A stretch of DNA of 64,000 nucleotides from Pyrococcus sp. NA2 (GCF_000211475.1 NC_015474.1:1364001-1428000); one strand, 5' to 3'; counted from the first letter of the stretch, positions 8,519-17,567 are shown. Program-made: numbers and translations. Notes: generated by a model from the sequence alone, not told the origin.

Positions 8519-9871
8519 ATGGAACTATTCTACAGGGTCACAATCCAAGAGATAGTTGCTGATGCCCTAATGCTGGTTGAGGAGAAGGAACTCTCATCGA
8601 AGCATGCCCTTGAGAGGATATTTAGGAAGGTTGAGGGGAGAGATAGGGAAACGGCGAGAGGAATAGCTCATGCCTACGTTTTTGAAATAGAGAAGTGGAG
8701 AGCAAAGATAGATTTCATAATAAATTCTGTGCTTAAAGGTTCTAGAGTTGAAGATTTAGACCCATATCTAGCAAATCTCCTTAGAATAGGCGTTTTTGAA
8801 ATGAAATTCAAGGGCGTCAATCCGGCTATAGCAACGGACTCGATAGTTAGGGTAGTCAAGGAGAAATTCGATTTAACGAGAGCGAAGTTTGCCAACGCAA
8901 TACTCAGAGAGGTGGAGAAGTTCAACGTTGAAAAGGCCCTTAGAAAACTAAAGGAGAAGGACAGAATCGTGTGGTTATCAATTAGATTCTCTCATCCAAG
9001 ATGGTACGTTGAGTACGTTGTTAATCTGCTCGGATATGATGAAGCTGTGAGGCTCTTGCTGAGTAACATGAGACCTCAGAGATATTACGTGAGGGTGAAC
9101 ACCTTGAAGGCAGACGTTGATAAGGTTAGGAAATATCTTGAAGATAATGGCGTTAAGGTCTCTTTGACTCCAGTTGATGATGTTCTTAAGGTTTTAGATT
9201 ATGAGAAACCTGTAACAAAGCTTGAATGGTATAAAAAGGGCTACTTTGTGATCCAAGACTTGGCTTCAGCCTACGTTGCCCATGTCCTGAATCCAGAGCC
9301 GGGAGAGAGAGTTCTTGATCTCGCCGCTGCCCCTGGGTCGAAAACATTTCATGCAGCGGCTTTAATGGAAAACAAAGGAGAGATAGTGGCTGTGGACTAC
9401 TCTTATGACAGGCTCATGAAGATGAAGGAAAGGATGAAAATATTAGGCGTTAAAAACGTTAAACTTGTTCACGCGGATGGTCAGAGCTTTTTGGATAAAG
9501 ATAAGTTTGATAAGGTTATACTGGATGCTCCATGTTCGTCTTCTGGAACTTATAGACAGTTTCCAGAAGTGAAGTGGAGATTTGATGAGGAGAAAATAAA
9601 GAGGATAATTAACGTTCAGAGGAACATGCTCTTAAATGCTTACAGGAATTTGAAAGAGGGTGGGGAGATGACATATTCAACGTGTTCAATCAGAATAGAT
9701 GAGAATGAGGAGAATGTCATCTTCGCTTTGGAAAAGGGATTCGAGCTCGTTGACTACAACTTTTCTTGGGGAGATAGAGGATTCCTGGAGATTGGAGAGA
9801 AGGTATTCAGAACGTGGACTCATAAACATGATTGCAACTCATTCTTTATAGCAAAGCTCCGTAAGCCTTAA
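8519..9871 (+). CDS. NOL1/NOP2/Sun (RsmB-type) RNA m5C methyltransferase
   Basis: SAM-dependent RNA cytosine-C5 methyltransferase of 450 residues. Residues 1-140 form a helical NusB/RsmB-like N-terminal domain. The Rossmann core has the SAM loop LDLAAAPGSKT near residue 263, motif IV DAPCSSSGTYRQFPE near 340, and motif VI TYSTCSI near 387, whose Cys is the nucleophile. RsmB in bacteria modifies 16S rRNA, and archaeal relatives modify tRNA or rRNA; the target here cannot be decided. The NusB-like domain sets it apart from shorter archaeal Trm4-type enzymes. Confidence 0.92.
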   Translation: MELFYRVTIQEIVADALMLVEEKELSSKHALERIFRKVEGRDRETARGIAHAYVFEIEKWRAKIDFIINSVLKGSRVEDLDPYLANLLRIGVFEMKFKGVNPAIATDSIVRVVKEKFDLTRAKFANAILREVEKFNVEKALRKLKEKDRIVWLSIRFSHPRWYVEYVVNLLGYDEAVRLLLSNMRPQRYYVRVNTLKADVDKVRKYLEDNGVKVSLTPVDDVLKVLDYEKPVTKLEWYKKGYFVIQDLASAYVAHVLNPEPGERVLDLAAAPGSKTFHAAALMENKGEIVAVDYSYDRLMKMKERMKILGVKNVKLVHADGQSFLDKDKFDKVILDAPCSSSGTYRQFPEVKWRFDEEKIKRIINVQRNMLLNAYRNLKEGGEMTYSTCSIRIDENEENVIFALEKGFELVDYNFSWGDRGFLEIGEKVFRTWTHKHDCNSFFIAKLRKP

Positions 9872-9889
9872 GTTAGGATTGCCTAACTT
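9870..9889. repeat. 8-bp perfect inverted repeat with 4-nt loop between NSUN and MBL genes
   Basis: AAGTTAGG, loop ATTG, CCTAACTT. It begins inside the TAA stop of the methyltransferase and ends 6 bases before the ATG of the next gene. There is no trailing U-run, so it is not a classical terminator. It could be an operator, an RNA processing hairpin between two co-transcribed ORFs, or a translational control element for the downstream start. Confidence 0.5.
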
Positions 9890-9895
9890 CATGAC

Positions 9896-10558
9896 ATGAA
9901 GTTGATAGTTCTCAATGACAATGTTCCCTCAAAGGGATTAATGAATGAGTGGGGATGGAGCGTTCTGGTTGAGGGAGATGCAAGATTCATATTTGATGCT
10001 GACACGAATCCCCTGGTTTTAGCTCACAACGCTAAAATCCTCAACGTGAATTTAAGGGGACTTGAATTTGCCGTCCTAAGTCATTGGCACTATGATCACT
10101 ACGGTGGTCTTCCCTATATAGCAGAGCTCAACCCAGGAATAAACCTCTATGCTCCTCCCGAAGGAATGCCAATGGCCATGAGGTGGGGTTTCAATCCAGT
10201 TCCAGTTTTTAAGGGAGGATTGCTTAGGAATAACATTTACACCTCAGGAACTGTGGATGGATTTGAGCAGGCTATTGGAATAGAGACTAACTCTGGACTG
10301 GTCATTATAGTTGGTTGCAGTCATCCAGGAGTCGATGTGATGGTGGAGAAGACATTGGAAGTTGTAGGATATAAAAAAGCTTACCTAGTTATAGGTGGTT
10401 TTCACTCTCCTCCGATTTTTAGGTTAGAGAAACTGGCAAAACTAAGTGAGCTTATAGCTCCGGCACACTGTTCAGGAGATGTTGCAAAAACCTTCTTGAA
10501 GAGGAAGTTCAAAGAGAAATATGTTGAAGTAAAGACTGGAACAATAATAAAGATTTAG
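9896..10558 (+). CDS. Metallo-beta-lactamase-fold hydrolase (COG1237-like)
   Basis: A 220-residue MBL-fold protein. The metal motif reads SHWHYDHYGG at about residues 62-71 (HxHxDH with a tyrosine insert as in this group), with GCSHPGVD near 140 and a late FHSPP and APAHCSG region supplying the remaining ligands. Members of this group are often labelled as a pterin-pathway phosphate synthase (RFAP synthase); that label is weakly founded and is not adopted here. Substrate unknown. It follows the NSUN gene by 24 bp with a hairpin in between. Confidence 0.8.
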   Translation: MKLIVLNDNVPSKGLMNEWGWSVLVEGDARFIFDADTNPLVLAHNAKILNVNLRGLEFAVLSHWHYDHYGGLPYIAELNPGINLYAPPEGMPMAMRWGFNPVPVFKGGLLRNNIYTSGTVDGFEQAIGIETNSGLVIIVGCSHPGVDVMVEKTLEVVGYKKAYLVIGGFHSPPIFRLEKLAKLSELIAPAHCSGDVAKTFLKRKFKEKYVEVKTGTIIKI

Positions 10559-10610
10559 CCCTAAAAGTTAATTTTGGAGTTGACCAATTAATATATTTGG
10601 GGATAGAAGT

Positions 10611-11090
10611 ATGAACAAAAGAAAATTGTCCAAAAAGGATTGGGAAATTATAAAATTATTAAAGAAAAATGCAAGGATAAGTGATGCCGAGATAGGGAGA
10701 AGAATTGGATTGTCAAAATCGGCAGTTAGGTGGAGAAGGATAAATCTACAAAAAAGTGGATGCTTGTTAATTTCGGCCTATCTAAGGTTTGATAAGTTAG
10801 GGTATAACTATGCCTTTGTTCTTGTTAAGATAAAACCCGATACGCCCAGAGATGAAGTACTTATGTTTAAGAAACTTCTAATGGAAAATGAGCATACATT
10901 TGAAATCTATGAAGTCCTAGGTGATTACAATCTTCTTGTCGGAGTATTTGGAGAAGACATATTTAAGTTAAAGGAGAATATCCAGAAGTTAATAATGGGT
11001 CAAAGTTGTGTCCAGGAATATAAAGTTCTTCTTGGTGCTAAAACATTGAAAGGTCTTGAAGTGCCTTTTGAAGATGCATTGGAAGACTGA
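10611..11090 (+). CDS. Lrp/AsnC family transcriptional regulator
   Basis: A 159-residue regulator with an N-terminal helix-turn-helix (ISDAEIGRRIGLSKSAVRWR, about residues 22-41) and a C-terminal RAM domain with the beta-strands YAFVLVKIK and FEIYEVLGDYNLLVGV. Such proteins form dimers and octamers and bind amino acids or related effectors. GGGGAT lies 6-7 bases before the ATG. It faces a DUF371 gene across a 305-bp gap. Target genes cannot be inferred. Confidence 0.9.
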   Translation: MNKRKLSKKDWEIIKLLKKNARISDAEIGRRIGLSKSAVRWRRINLQKSGCLLISAYLRFDKLGYNYAFVLVKIKPDTPRDEVLMFKKLLMENEHTFEIYEVLGDYNLLVGVFGEDIFKLKENIQKLIMGQSCVQEYKVLLGAKTLKGLEVPFEDALED

Positions 11091-11352
11091 TCTCTCTTAG
11101 CTTAAGGGACGAGAGTTTAAGTTACCTCAGAATTATCCCGAGAGAATGTTAACGGTTGTTTTTAAAATTACAGAATGATAGTTTAAGTATTGTTTTTCTT
11201 CTGAAGTTTTGCCCCTTAGAGGAGAGATGCGATAAACCCTCCAAGACCTCGAAACGGAGTTTCATCGTTTAAAATTGTCCACGGACTGAACTGAAACTGG
11301 TGATTTCGCTCTTCATAACGTAGAAGGAACGGGGCTTTTGGAACAAAAAGAT
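11091..11352. other. Gap between convergent genes with no assigned gene
   Basis: No credible ORF on either strand. The first part is AT-rich with T-runs (around 11160 and 11193) that can end the Lrp transcript. From about 11210 to 11345 the composition becomes noticeably more GC-rich, with short complementary patches such as CTCC/GGAG around 11239-11257, which could indicate a structured RNA. No complete C/D or H/ACA pattern could be drawn here; the clear C/D RNA starts just beyond this stretch. Confidence 0.4.
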
Positions 11353-11409
11353 AAGGTCAGCTATGGGCGTCCTTCATCACACCTCAGCCTTCCGACTATT
11401 CATCATCTA
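11353..11409 (-). ncRNA. C/D box guide sRNA overlapping the end of the DUF371 gene
   Basis: All four boxes are present in order on the minus strand: C box ATGATGA (11406-11400), 12-nt guide (11399-11388), D' box CTGA (11387-11384), 3-nt spacer, C' box GTGATGA (11380-11374), 13-nt guide (11373-11361), D box CTGA (11360-11357). These spacings match Pyrococcus C/D sRNAs, which bind L7Ae, Nop5 and fibrillarin to direct 2'-O-methylation. By the D+5 rule the D' guide would target the fifth base of CCTTCCGACTAT (a C), and the D guide the fifth base of CTATGGGCGTCCT (a G). The C box encodes the last Asp-Glu of the DUF371 protein, and its TAG stop lies in the first guide. RNA ends are approximate. Confidence 0.9.
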
Positions 11410-11818
11410 CAATTAGTTCAATTATTGCAACAGCATTTGGATTCTTAAGCCTTTCAATAATTCTCCTGTCTATATCTTTGGCAGCTTTATTTGCTCTTAT
11501 TGCAAGCGTTCTTCCGTCAATATATCTACTTTTCCTGATTACAATTGAAACGTCACTATCAAGGATAAGCCTTGGATCTCCCCACGCTATTATTTCATCG
11601 ACAAGTTCTTCAACCCTAATGATAATCCTTATCCTTTTTCCCTGTTTCAATGCATCCTTAATGTCTTTAGAAAGATCCCTAAGGGCTTTGTTGGCAGATA
11701 TACAAATTATACAGTCTCCCCTAGGAGTCAAAAAATTTTCCTTAGTTATTTCAAGGGTCGATTTATGGGTCGCTTTAACGTTTTCGTGTCCTTTGCACAT
11801 GATTATTTCTCGGAGCAT
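11396..11818 (-). CDS. DUF371 family conserved archaeal protein
   Basis: A 140-residue protein of the COG2090/DUF371 family, recognised by GHENVKATHKSTLE near the N-terminus and RGDCIICISANKAL near residue 33. Function unknown. The first ATG is kept because it preserves the residues preceding GHENV found in relatives; no strong SD is visible. The end of the gene doubles as the 5' part of a C/D box RNA. Upstream lies a secreted protein gene on the same strand 31 bp away. Confidence 0.82.
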   Translation of the reverse strand: MLREIIMCKGHENVKATHKSTLEITKENFLTPRGDCIICISANKALRDLSKDIKDALKQGKRIRIIIRVEELVDEIIAWGDPRLILDSDVSIVIRKSRYIDGRTLAIRANKAAKDIDRRIIERLKNPNAVAIIELIVDDE

Positions 11819-11849
11819 CTAGGTTAAATTAAGTAAGAGAATAAAAAAT

Positions 11850-12767
11850 TTACCATAGCTCTTTGATAACCTCACGAATCTCCGTGTTGTTGCAATATAG
11901 TATACTAATCCTATGGCCTCCAGGAAAATGAGCTAGCTCTAAATAAACAGCTTTATCATCTCCTACTAACAGTGATGCTCCTATCATTCTACCAAATGGA
12001 TTTTGGGTGATATCTGATGGTAGGGCAAAGGCACTATTTTCCTTCCAACCCGAATTCTTGAAGGCCTTTCTCAACTCTTCGTATACCTTGGATGCATCTT
12101 TAGGCCTATATACAAAAATTGCAAACTTACAACCCTTGTAATTTCCCTCTAGCTTGTCTAGGTAGCCAGATAATTTAATACCTCCAGCCTCAAGCCACTC
12201 TTCAGTCCTTTTGCCTCCACTTTCAGGATTAAAGATATCGGAGAATTTCCTCCCCAGGGGAGTGAAGAGATAGAGTATCTTTTCTGGGCTTGGGCCAAAG
12301 ATCACGATACAATTCTCCACAGCTTTAAGTTCATTTCTGGGACCCTTTGCCAATATAAGAACGTAATTATAATTTATATATTGATAAAACAGAAGGAAAG
12401 TCTCGTTTCTTGCTCCCCTATATAAGAAACCTCCAATGTTCCTAAGCTTCAAACTCTCCTTTATTTTCCTCTCTGCATTTAAGGCTGAGGTTGCATTTGG
12501 ATATAAGAAAACATAGACTTCGGTTTTATTTGCCAATAGGGATAATACCGGCTGGGCATTAGGAAAGTTAATGGTGATATTGGACTCTTTGACTGTGAAA
12601 TATTTTTCAAGGTTCTCTGTTATCTCCGAGGATATCTCTTCAGTATGAAGGGATGGACGTTCAACACTTATTGTTACATTGGGAAAGTTAGGGCTTGTCG
12701 ACCTAGTAAGTAGTGCTAAAATGACCAGAAAAGTTAGTCCTATGATTGTCAATGACTTCCTTTTCAT
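11850..12767 (-). CDS. Membrane-anchored secreted protein of unknown function
   Basis: A 305-residue protein with one N-terminal hydrophobic segment (about residues 6-21, LTIIGLTFLVILAL) that acts as signal anchor or signal peptide, and a soluble extracellular rest rich in beta-strand and Asn-X-Ser/Thr sites. No family recognised. The frame is open to a GTG at 12779, but the ATG at 12767 has GGTGG about 8 bases upstream and is preferred. A minus-strand TATA (TTATAAAG near 12781-12788) sits too close for the SD to be fully within the leader, so the exact promoter is unsure. Confidence 0.65.
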   Translation of the reverse strand: MKRKSLTIIGLTFLVILALLTRSTSPNFPNVTISVERPSLHTEEISSEITENLEKYFTVKESNITINFPNAQPVLSLLANKTEVYVFLYPNATSALNAERKIKESLKLRNIGGFLYRGARNETFLLFYQYINYNYVLILAKGPRNELKAVENCIVIFGPSPEKILYLFTPLGRKFSDIFNPESGGKRTEEWLEAGGIKLSGYLDKLEGNYKGCKFAIFVYRPKDASKVYEELRKAFKNSGWKENSAFALPSDITQNPFGRMIGASLLVGDDKAVYLELAHFPGGHRISILYCNNTEIREVIKELW

Positions 12768-12889
12768 AATAGAGTCCACCTTTATAATATCGCAGGAGTG
12801 AGTTTAAAACATTGTCCTTAGAAATATACCTCCAGACCCAGTCGAATAATTAGAATATAAATTGAAACAGCAGATCACTTAAGACGTGA

Positions 12890-13228
12890 CTACCACTTGA
12901 TTTTAAATTCTCTCCTAGTTTTTGCCTCTATCTGAGCTAGTATTCTCTTTAATTTGGCATCATCAATTTTTTCAGTTATTTGTCCTGCTTGATAGAGCTG
13001 TACAAGTATTAACTCAACTTGTCTTGCAAGCTCTGGTCTAACGAGTTTAACTCTCGCCAACCTCTCTCTAGCTTCTGGAGTTAGTATTCTTCTAAGTATC
13101 GCCTGAATTTGAGCTTCAATTATGGCTTGCTGTCTAGCTTCTTCCTCTTGGGCTCTCTGTTGCTCTAGATATTTCCTTTGAAGTTCCATGAGCTTTCTTC
13201 TTCTTATCTCTTCAATATCCTCAGCCAT
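12890..13228 (-). CDS. PDCD5-family DNA-binding protein
   Basis: A 112-residue archaeal PDCD5 homologue. It starts with a highly charged helix (IEEIRRRKLMELQRKYLEQQ) and contains the family core ILTPEARERLARVKLVRPE (about residues 47-65) and the C-terminal KTRREFKIKW. Archaeal members bind nucleic acid; the cellular role is not settled. Divergent from the DUF835 gene across a 175-bp gap that must hold both promoters. Confidence 0.92.
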   Translation of the reverse strand: MAEDIEEIRRRKLMELQRKYLEQQRAQEEEARQQAIIEAQIQAILRRILTPEARERLARVKLVRPELARQVELILVQLYQAGQITEKIDDAKLKRILAQIEAKTRREFKIKW

Positions 13229-13412
13229 GCTCTCACCAGAGTTAGATCTCGATACAACGTTAAAAATGTATTGTCATCTTGTTCATTCGACCTCACTTAC
13301 AAGTGCCTAACTATCAAGGACACATATACAATGTTGGTAGCTTTGTCCCATTTTTAAGCCGAAATGTTAATATCTGTGAGTGTTATAATTCCTTAATGTA
13401 GGGGTGTGTAGT

Positions 13413-14162
13413 TTGTTAGGACCTACAAGTTACGAAACTATGAAGTTTGGTGCAGAGTTAATCGCATTTGCCTCAATAACAATAGTCTCCTATTTGGTAT
13501 TCTCAATGCGTAGATTTCTTGCAAATTCATTTGGACGTAAGGTTAGTAACTATACAGTTCTTGGAGTTCTAATTTTCTGGAGTGGTTATCTTGTCAATCT
13601 CTTAAATGAGATAGTTCAAACGCATTTCATGAAAGTTCTCGACGACGTTTTAGTAGCCACGGGGTCTTTCATATTTGTTATTTCGGCCTTTCAGTTAGTT
13701 AAGGGGTTACCTTTGAGTGCTAAACCTGGGAAAGTTAAGATTATTGGAAGTTCAATACCTTCAGGAGCATATTACGTCACTGGACTGGCCATAGAAGAGC
13801 TTCTCAGGATGTTGTCTGGAAAGAGGGTCCTCGCAATTACTAGGAATCCAGCTATATGGGAAAATCTGGGGATTCCCTATATTTGGTTAAGCAATATACA
13901 CACTCCAAATTCAATAGAGCCAACAAAACTTGCTCCCCTTCTTCATCATGTTCTTGCAAATTCTGACCGTGAAACGTTCGTGGTTCTTGATAACATTGAC
14001 TATATCCTCCTATATAATGGTCCTGAGGCAACTCTGAAGTTCCTTTTAGCACTAAAGGATAATCTTTTATCAAAAAATGGAGGGCTTATAGTCTTTGCTG
14101 ATCCAAGATCTTTACCTTCACAAGTTTTTGGTGTAATAGAGAGGGAGTTCTTGCCATTATGA
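13413..14162 (+). CDS. Membrane protein with C-terminal DUF835 domain
   Basis: About 249 residues. The first 100 contain three hydrophobic segments (around residues 13-28, 47-62 and 78-95), followed by a cytosolic DUF835 domain (about 107-249) with GAYYVTG, ILAITRNPAIW-like and FVVLDNIDYIL motifs. DUF835 looks like an inactive P-loop/KaiC-like fold typical of Thermococcales membrane sensors; function unknown. No ATG sits near the promoter. TTG at 13413 has GGGGTG 6 bases upstream and is preferred, with GTG at 13404 and ATG at 13440 as alternatives. Confidence 0.75.
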   Translation: MLGPTSYETMKFGAELIAFASITIVSYLVFSMRRFLANSFGRKVSNYTVLGVLIFWSGYLVNLLNEIVQTHFMKVLDDVLVATGSFIFVISAFQLVKGLPLSAKPGKVKIIGSSIPSGAYYVTGLAIEELLRMLSGKRVLAITRNPAIWENLGIPYIWLSNIHTPNSIEPTKLAPLLHHVLANSDRETFVVLDNIDYILLYNGPEATLKFLLALKDNLLSKNGGLIVFADPRSLPSQVFGVIEREFLPL

Positions 14163-14204
14163 TCACAAATCAGCGATAACCAAATTTAAGAAGAGGAAAA
14201 AGGA

Positions 14205-17200
14205 CTATTCTTCAACTTTTTCAATACCTATCTTTGCCTGAACTTCGGGCCATTCCACTACATATCCGCTTGCTTTTCCGAATATCAGCTCGGTTGCTCT
14301 GGTCTCCTTCTTTATGTATTCCAGGTTCTCCTTAAGCAACTCTACATTCTCATCGGTGGTTTCTATCGTTACCACAATGCGGTCGTTAACATCCAAATCA
14401 AGCCTCTTGCGCATCTCCTGTATTCTCCTGATGAACTCCCTGGCTAAGCCCTCCGCTAGAAGTTCCCTAGTGAGGGTTTTATCAACGAAAACCCTCCCTC
14501 CTTCGAATTCCTCAGCAACAAGGAAGTCTGGTAGGTGGTCCTCTACTATTAGATACTCCTTGGTTAGGTGGAATGTCTTTTCTCCTATTTTAACATCAAG
14601 TTCACCCTTCTCATAGATCTCCATTCCATGCTTGCTTATCCACTCGGCTATTATCTTTGCATCACTCTTGAACTCTGGTCCAAGCTTTGCAAAGTTCGGC
14701 TTTATAACTAGCTCCCTCTCCACCTTTCCAACTCTAACTTCCTTGGCGTTAAGTTGATCCCTTAGTATTCTGTTGAGCCTTTCGACGGCTTTCCTGACCT
14801 CCTCCTTGTTGGTCTCCACTATTATCCTCCTGACGGGATATCTCAATTTTATCCTAGCCTTTTGCCTTGCAGCTGATCCAGCCTCGACTATCCTCCTTAC
14901 GTATTCCATCTCCCTCTCTAGCTCTTCATCTATTCTCTCCTTTTCAGGCTTTGGCCAGTCGAGCATGTGAACGCTCTCAACGTTGGTGAATGGTCTTATC
15001 AGGTTTTGGTAGATCTCCTCAGCTATATACGGTGTGAATGGAGCCAGAAGTCTGGTTAATACATCAAAGACTTTCCATAGAGTGTAGTAAGCCGCCAATT
15101 TGTCTGGATCCTCTCCCTCCACCCAGAGTCTCTTCCTTATTAATCTGACATACCACCTGCTTAGATCCTCGACAACAAAGTCATATAGAGCTCTGGTAGC
15201 CTTTGTTAGGTAGAACGTCTCTATTCCATTTTCGACTTTCCCTATGAGACTGTTAACTCTGCTCAAGATCCATTTGTCTTCTTCTCTGAATGGGAGTTTT
15301 TCTGGTTTAAGTTTTCTTGGGTTAAAGTTGTCCAGGCTCATGTAGGTTGATGCTAAGACGTAAACGTTCCAGAGTATGTTGAGCATTCTCCTTACTTGCT
15401 CTATGCCCTTCCAGCTAAACCTGAGGTTCTCCCAGGGATTGGTTGCCCAGAGCATGTAGAACCTGAAAGTGTCCCTTCCAGCTTTCTCAACAACCTCTTC
15501 AGGCCTTATTATGTTTCCTAGGCTCTTGCTCATCTTATCCCCCTTCTCATCCAAAACGTAACCGTGCATGGCAACCCTTCTGTAGGGAACCGTGTCGAAG
15601 GCTACTATACTTGCGGCCTGCTGTGAATAGAACCACTTAGTAACTTGATCTTCCCCCTCAACTATGAAGTCAGCTGGCCATAGCTTTTCGAAGAGCTCTT
15701 TGTTTCTTGGATAGCCAAGGGAGGCCCAGCTTGCTATTCCACTATCAAACCAAACATCGACGACGTCCTTTACCCTTCTCATCTCCTTACCGTTAACCTT
15801 TATGATAAAAGCATCCACGTAAGGCCTGTGTAAGTCCTCAGGTCCGAGCTTCTCCTCTATAACTCTAAGTTTCTCGTTATAATCCTCGGGGAGCTCTATT
15901 CTCTCGCCGTTGACCTCTATCGCAACGGCAAGCTCAACAAGCTCTTTCCAAGAGCCAACAACGTATATTTCTCCATCTTCACTCTGCCATATTGGAAGTG
16001 GGATTCCCCAGTAGCGCTGCCTGCTTATCACCCAATCTCCACTATCCCTGACTCCGTTGTCAAACCTTATCTTTACCCAGTCTGGATACCATGTAACTTT
16101 CTCGTCGTTCTCCTTGATTATCTTGTCCTTAACCTTGCTTATCTTAAGGAACCACTGATCCGTTGCTCTGAATATCAGCGGAGTCTTACAACGCCAGCAA
16201 TGCGGATACTTGTGCTCTATTTCTCCGGCTTTGACGAGATAACCTTTCTCTCTAAGCCTCTCAATTATCTTAGGATCGGCATCTTTAACGTAAATTCCCT
16301 TCCATTCTCCCTCAGTATACTTACCCTGGTCATCTAATGGGCTATAAACTGGAAGTCCATACTTTTGTCCGACCTCAAAGTCCTCCTCACCGTGTCCTGG
16401 AGCCGTGTGAACCAACCCAGTACCTTCTTCCAGCGTTACGAAATCTGCTAAGATGACCCTGTGAGCCCATTCATATTTCTCCCTGAACTCCTTTTGTCTT
16501 GGGTATTCATCCATTAGGATGTGGACATATCTGAGACCTTCCAAGTCCTTACCTTTGAACTCTTCGACGATTTCACCTTTAACTCCAACTTCATTAAGAA
16601 CCTTATCTGCCAACGCCTTTGCAAGTATCCAGTACTCTTCCTTCCCGTTAAATTCAACTTTGACCTTGACGTATTCGTAGTCTGGATGAGCGCTTACCGC
16701 TAAGTTTGCTGGCAGTGTCCAGGGTGTCGTTGTCCAAATTAGGAGATACTCGTTCTCTTTGCCCTCTATTGGAAACTTGACGTATATACTTGGATCTTTC
16801 CTTAATTTGTACTCCCCTCTAACTTCGTGTTCAGCTAGAGCTGTCTCACATCTTGGGCACCAGTGTAGAACTCTCTTGTCTTTTACAAGCAATCCCTTCT
16901 CCCAGGCCTTCTTCAATGTGAACCAGGCGGACTCTATGTACTCGTTCTTTATCGTCATGTATGGATTGTCCCAGTCCATCCAAACGCCAAGCATCTTAAA
17001 TTGTTCTGTCATTATCTTGAGGTTGTTTAAAGCGAACTCTTTACACTTCTTTATGAAGTTCTCAACTCCAATCTTCTCCTCTATTTCCTTCTTGGTTTTA
17101 AGGCCCAAAGCCTGCTCAACTTTGACCTCTATTGGAAGACCATGCATATCATACCCGGGCTGTCTCCATACATTATATCCCTGCATTGTCCTAAAGCGGA

Positions 17201-17408
17201 TTATCATGTCCTTTATTATCTTATTCCAAGCCGTTCCAAGGTGTATTGCACCGCTAACATATGGTGGCCCATCCAGGAAATAATACTTTGGCCCGTTTTT
17301 CCTTAGCTCTTTTACTTTCTCATATATTTTGTTCTCTTGCCAGAACTTTTCTACTTTCTCCTCTAGCTTTTCTGGATTGTATTCTCTAAACTCGGGCTCC
17401 CTTATCAT
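14205..17408 (-). CDS. ileS: Isoleucyl-tRNA synthetase
   Basis: Class I synthetase of 1067 residues charging tRNA-Ile. It has the HIGH-type motif in SGAIHLGTAWNK, the CP1 editing domain threonine-rich peptide TTTPWTLPANLAV, the class signature DVWFDSGIASW, and KMSKSLGN. The C-terminal anticodon domain is of the archaeal/eukaryal type without the bacterial C-terminal zinc finger. The frame runs on to 17465, but ATG 17408 is preceded by GGGGGTTCTG and begins at the usual IREPEFREYNPEKLE, so the 19 extra residues are rejected. Convergent with the DUF835 gene, with only a short T-rich gap. Confidence 0.97.
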   Translation of the reverse strand: MIREPEFREYNPEKLEEKVEKFWQENKIYEKVKELRKNGPKYYFLDGPPYVSGAIHLGTAWNKIIKDMIIRFRTMQGYNVWRQPGYDMHGLPIEVKVEQALGLKTKKEIEEKIGVENFIKKCKEFALNNLKIMTEQFKMLGVWMDWDNPYMTIKNEYIESAWFTLKKAWEKGLLVKDKRVLHWCPRCETALAEHEVRGEYKLRKDPSIYVKFPIEGKENEYLLIWTTTPWTLPANLAVSAHPDYEYVKVKVEFNGKEEYWILAKALADKVLNEVGVKGEIVEEFKGKDLEGLRYVHILMDEYPRQKEFREKYEWAHRVILADFVTLEEGTGLVHTAPGHGEEDFEVGQKYGLPVYSPLDDQGKYTEGEWKGIYVKDADPKIIERLREKGYLVKAGEIEHKYPHCWRCKTPLIFRATDQWFLKISKVKDKIIKENDEKVTWYPDWVKIRFDNGVRDSGDWVISRQRYWGIPLPIWQSEDGEIYVVGSWKELVELAVAIEVNGERIELPEDYNEKLRVIEEKLGPEDLHRPYVDAFIIKVNGKEMRRVKDVVDVWFDSGIASWASLGYPRNKELFEKLWPADFIVEGEDQVTKWFYSQQAASIVAFDTVPYRRVAMHGYVLDEKGDKMSKSLGNIIRPEEVVEKAGRDTFRFYMLWATNPWENLRFSWKGIEQVRRMLNILWNVYVLASTYMSLDNFNPRKLKPEKLPFREEDKWILSRVNSLIGKVENGIETFYLTKATRALYDFVVEDLSRWYVRLIRKRLWVEGEDPDKLAAYYTLWKVFDVLTRLLAPFTPYIAEEIYQNLIRPFTNVESVHMLDWPKPEKERIDEELEREMEYVRRIVEAGSAARQKARIKLRYPVRRIIVETNKEEVRKAVERLNRILRDQLNAKEVRVGKVERELVIKPNFAKLGPEFKSDAKIIAEWISKHGMEIYEKGELDVKIGEKTFHLTKEYLIVEDHLPDFLVAEEFEGGRVFVDKTLTRELLAEGLAREFIRRIQEMRKRLDLDVNDRIVVTIETTDENVELLKENLEYIKKETRATELIFGKASGYVVEWPEVQAKIGIEKVEE

Positions 17409-17559
17409 TTCAGAACCCCCCTGAAAATTGTAGGATAAACTAACCGAGAAGAGTTTAGAGGGCATTCAAGCGATGATAAATAGATCCCTCCTCATTTGCA
17501 TCGCCCAAAGTTGGGTACGAAATTTATAAGTTTTATTTGGACATATTTGACCAGAAATG

Positions 17560-17567
17560 TTTATAAA
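17560..17567 (+). promoter_or_regulatory. TATA box of the DUF438/hemerythrin/PAS gene
   Basis: TTTATAAA. The expected transcription start is about 17589, which excludes the ATG at 17567 and fits the ATG at 17603 with a leader of about 14 bases. Confidence 0.65.

Noticed and set aside
8377-8520. Longer start for the cystathionine family gene at 8520
   Set aside because: It would place the promoter TATA (8408-8413) inside the gene and overlap the divergent gene's leaderless start. The added residues do not resemble the family.
17471-17512. GCGATGATAAATAG and GCATCGC upstream of ileS as C/D RNA or T-box-like control
   Set aside because: No D or D' box; only a 6-bp stem with a long loop. T-boxes are bacterial.
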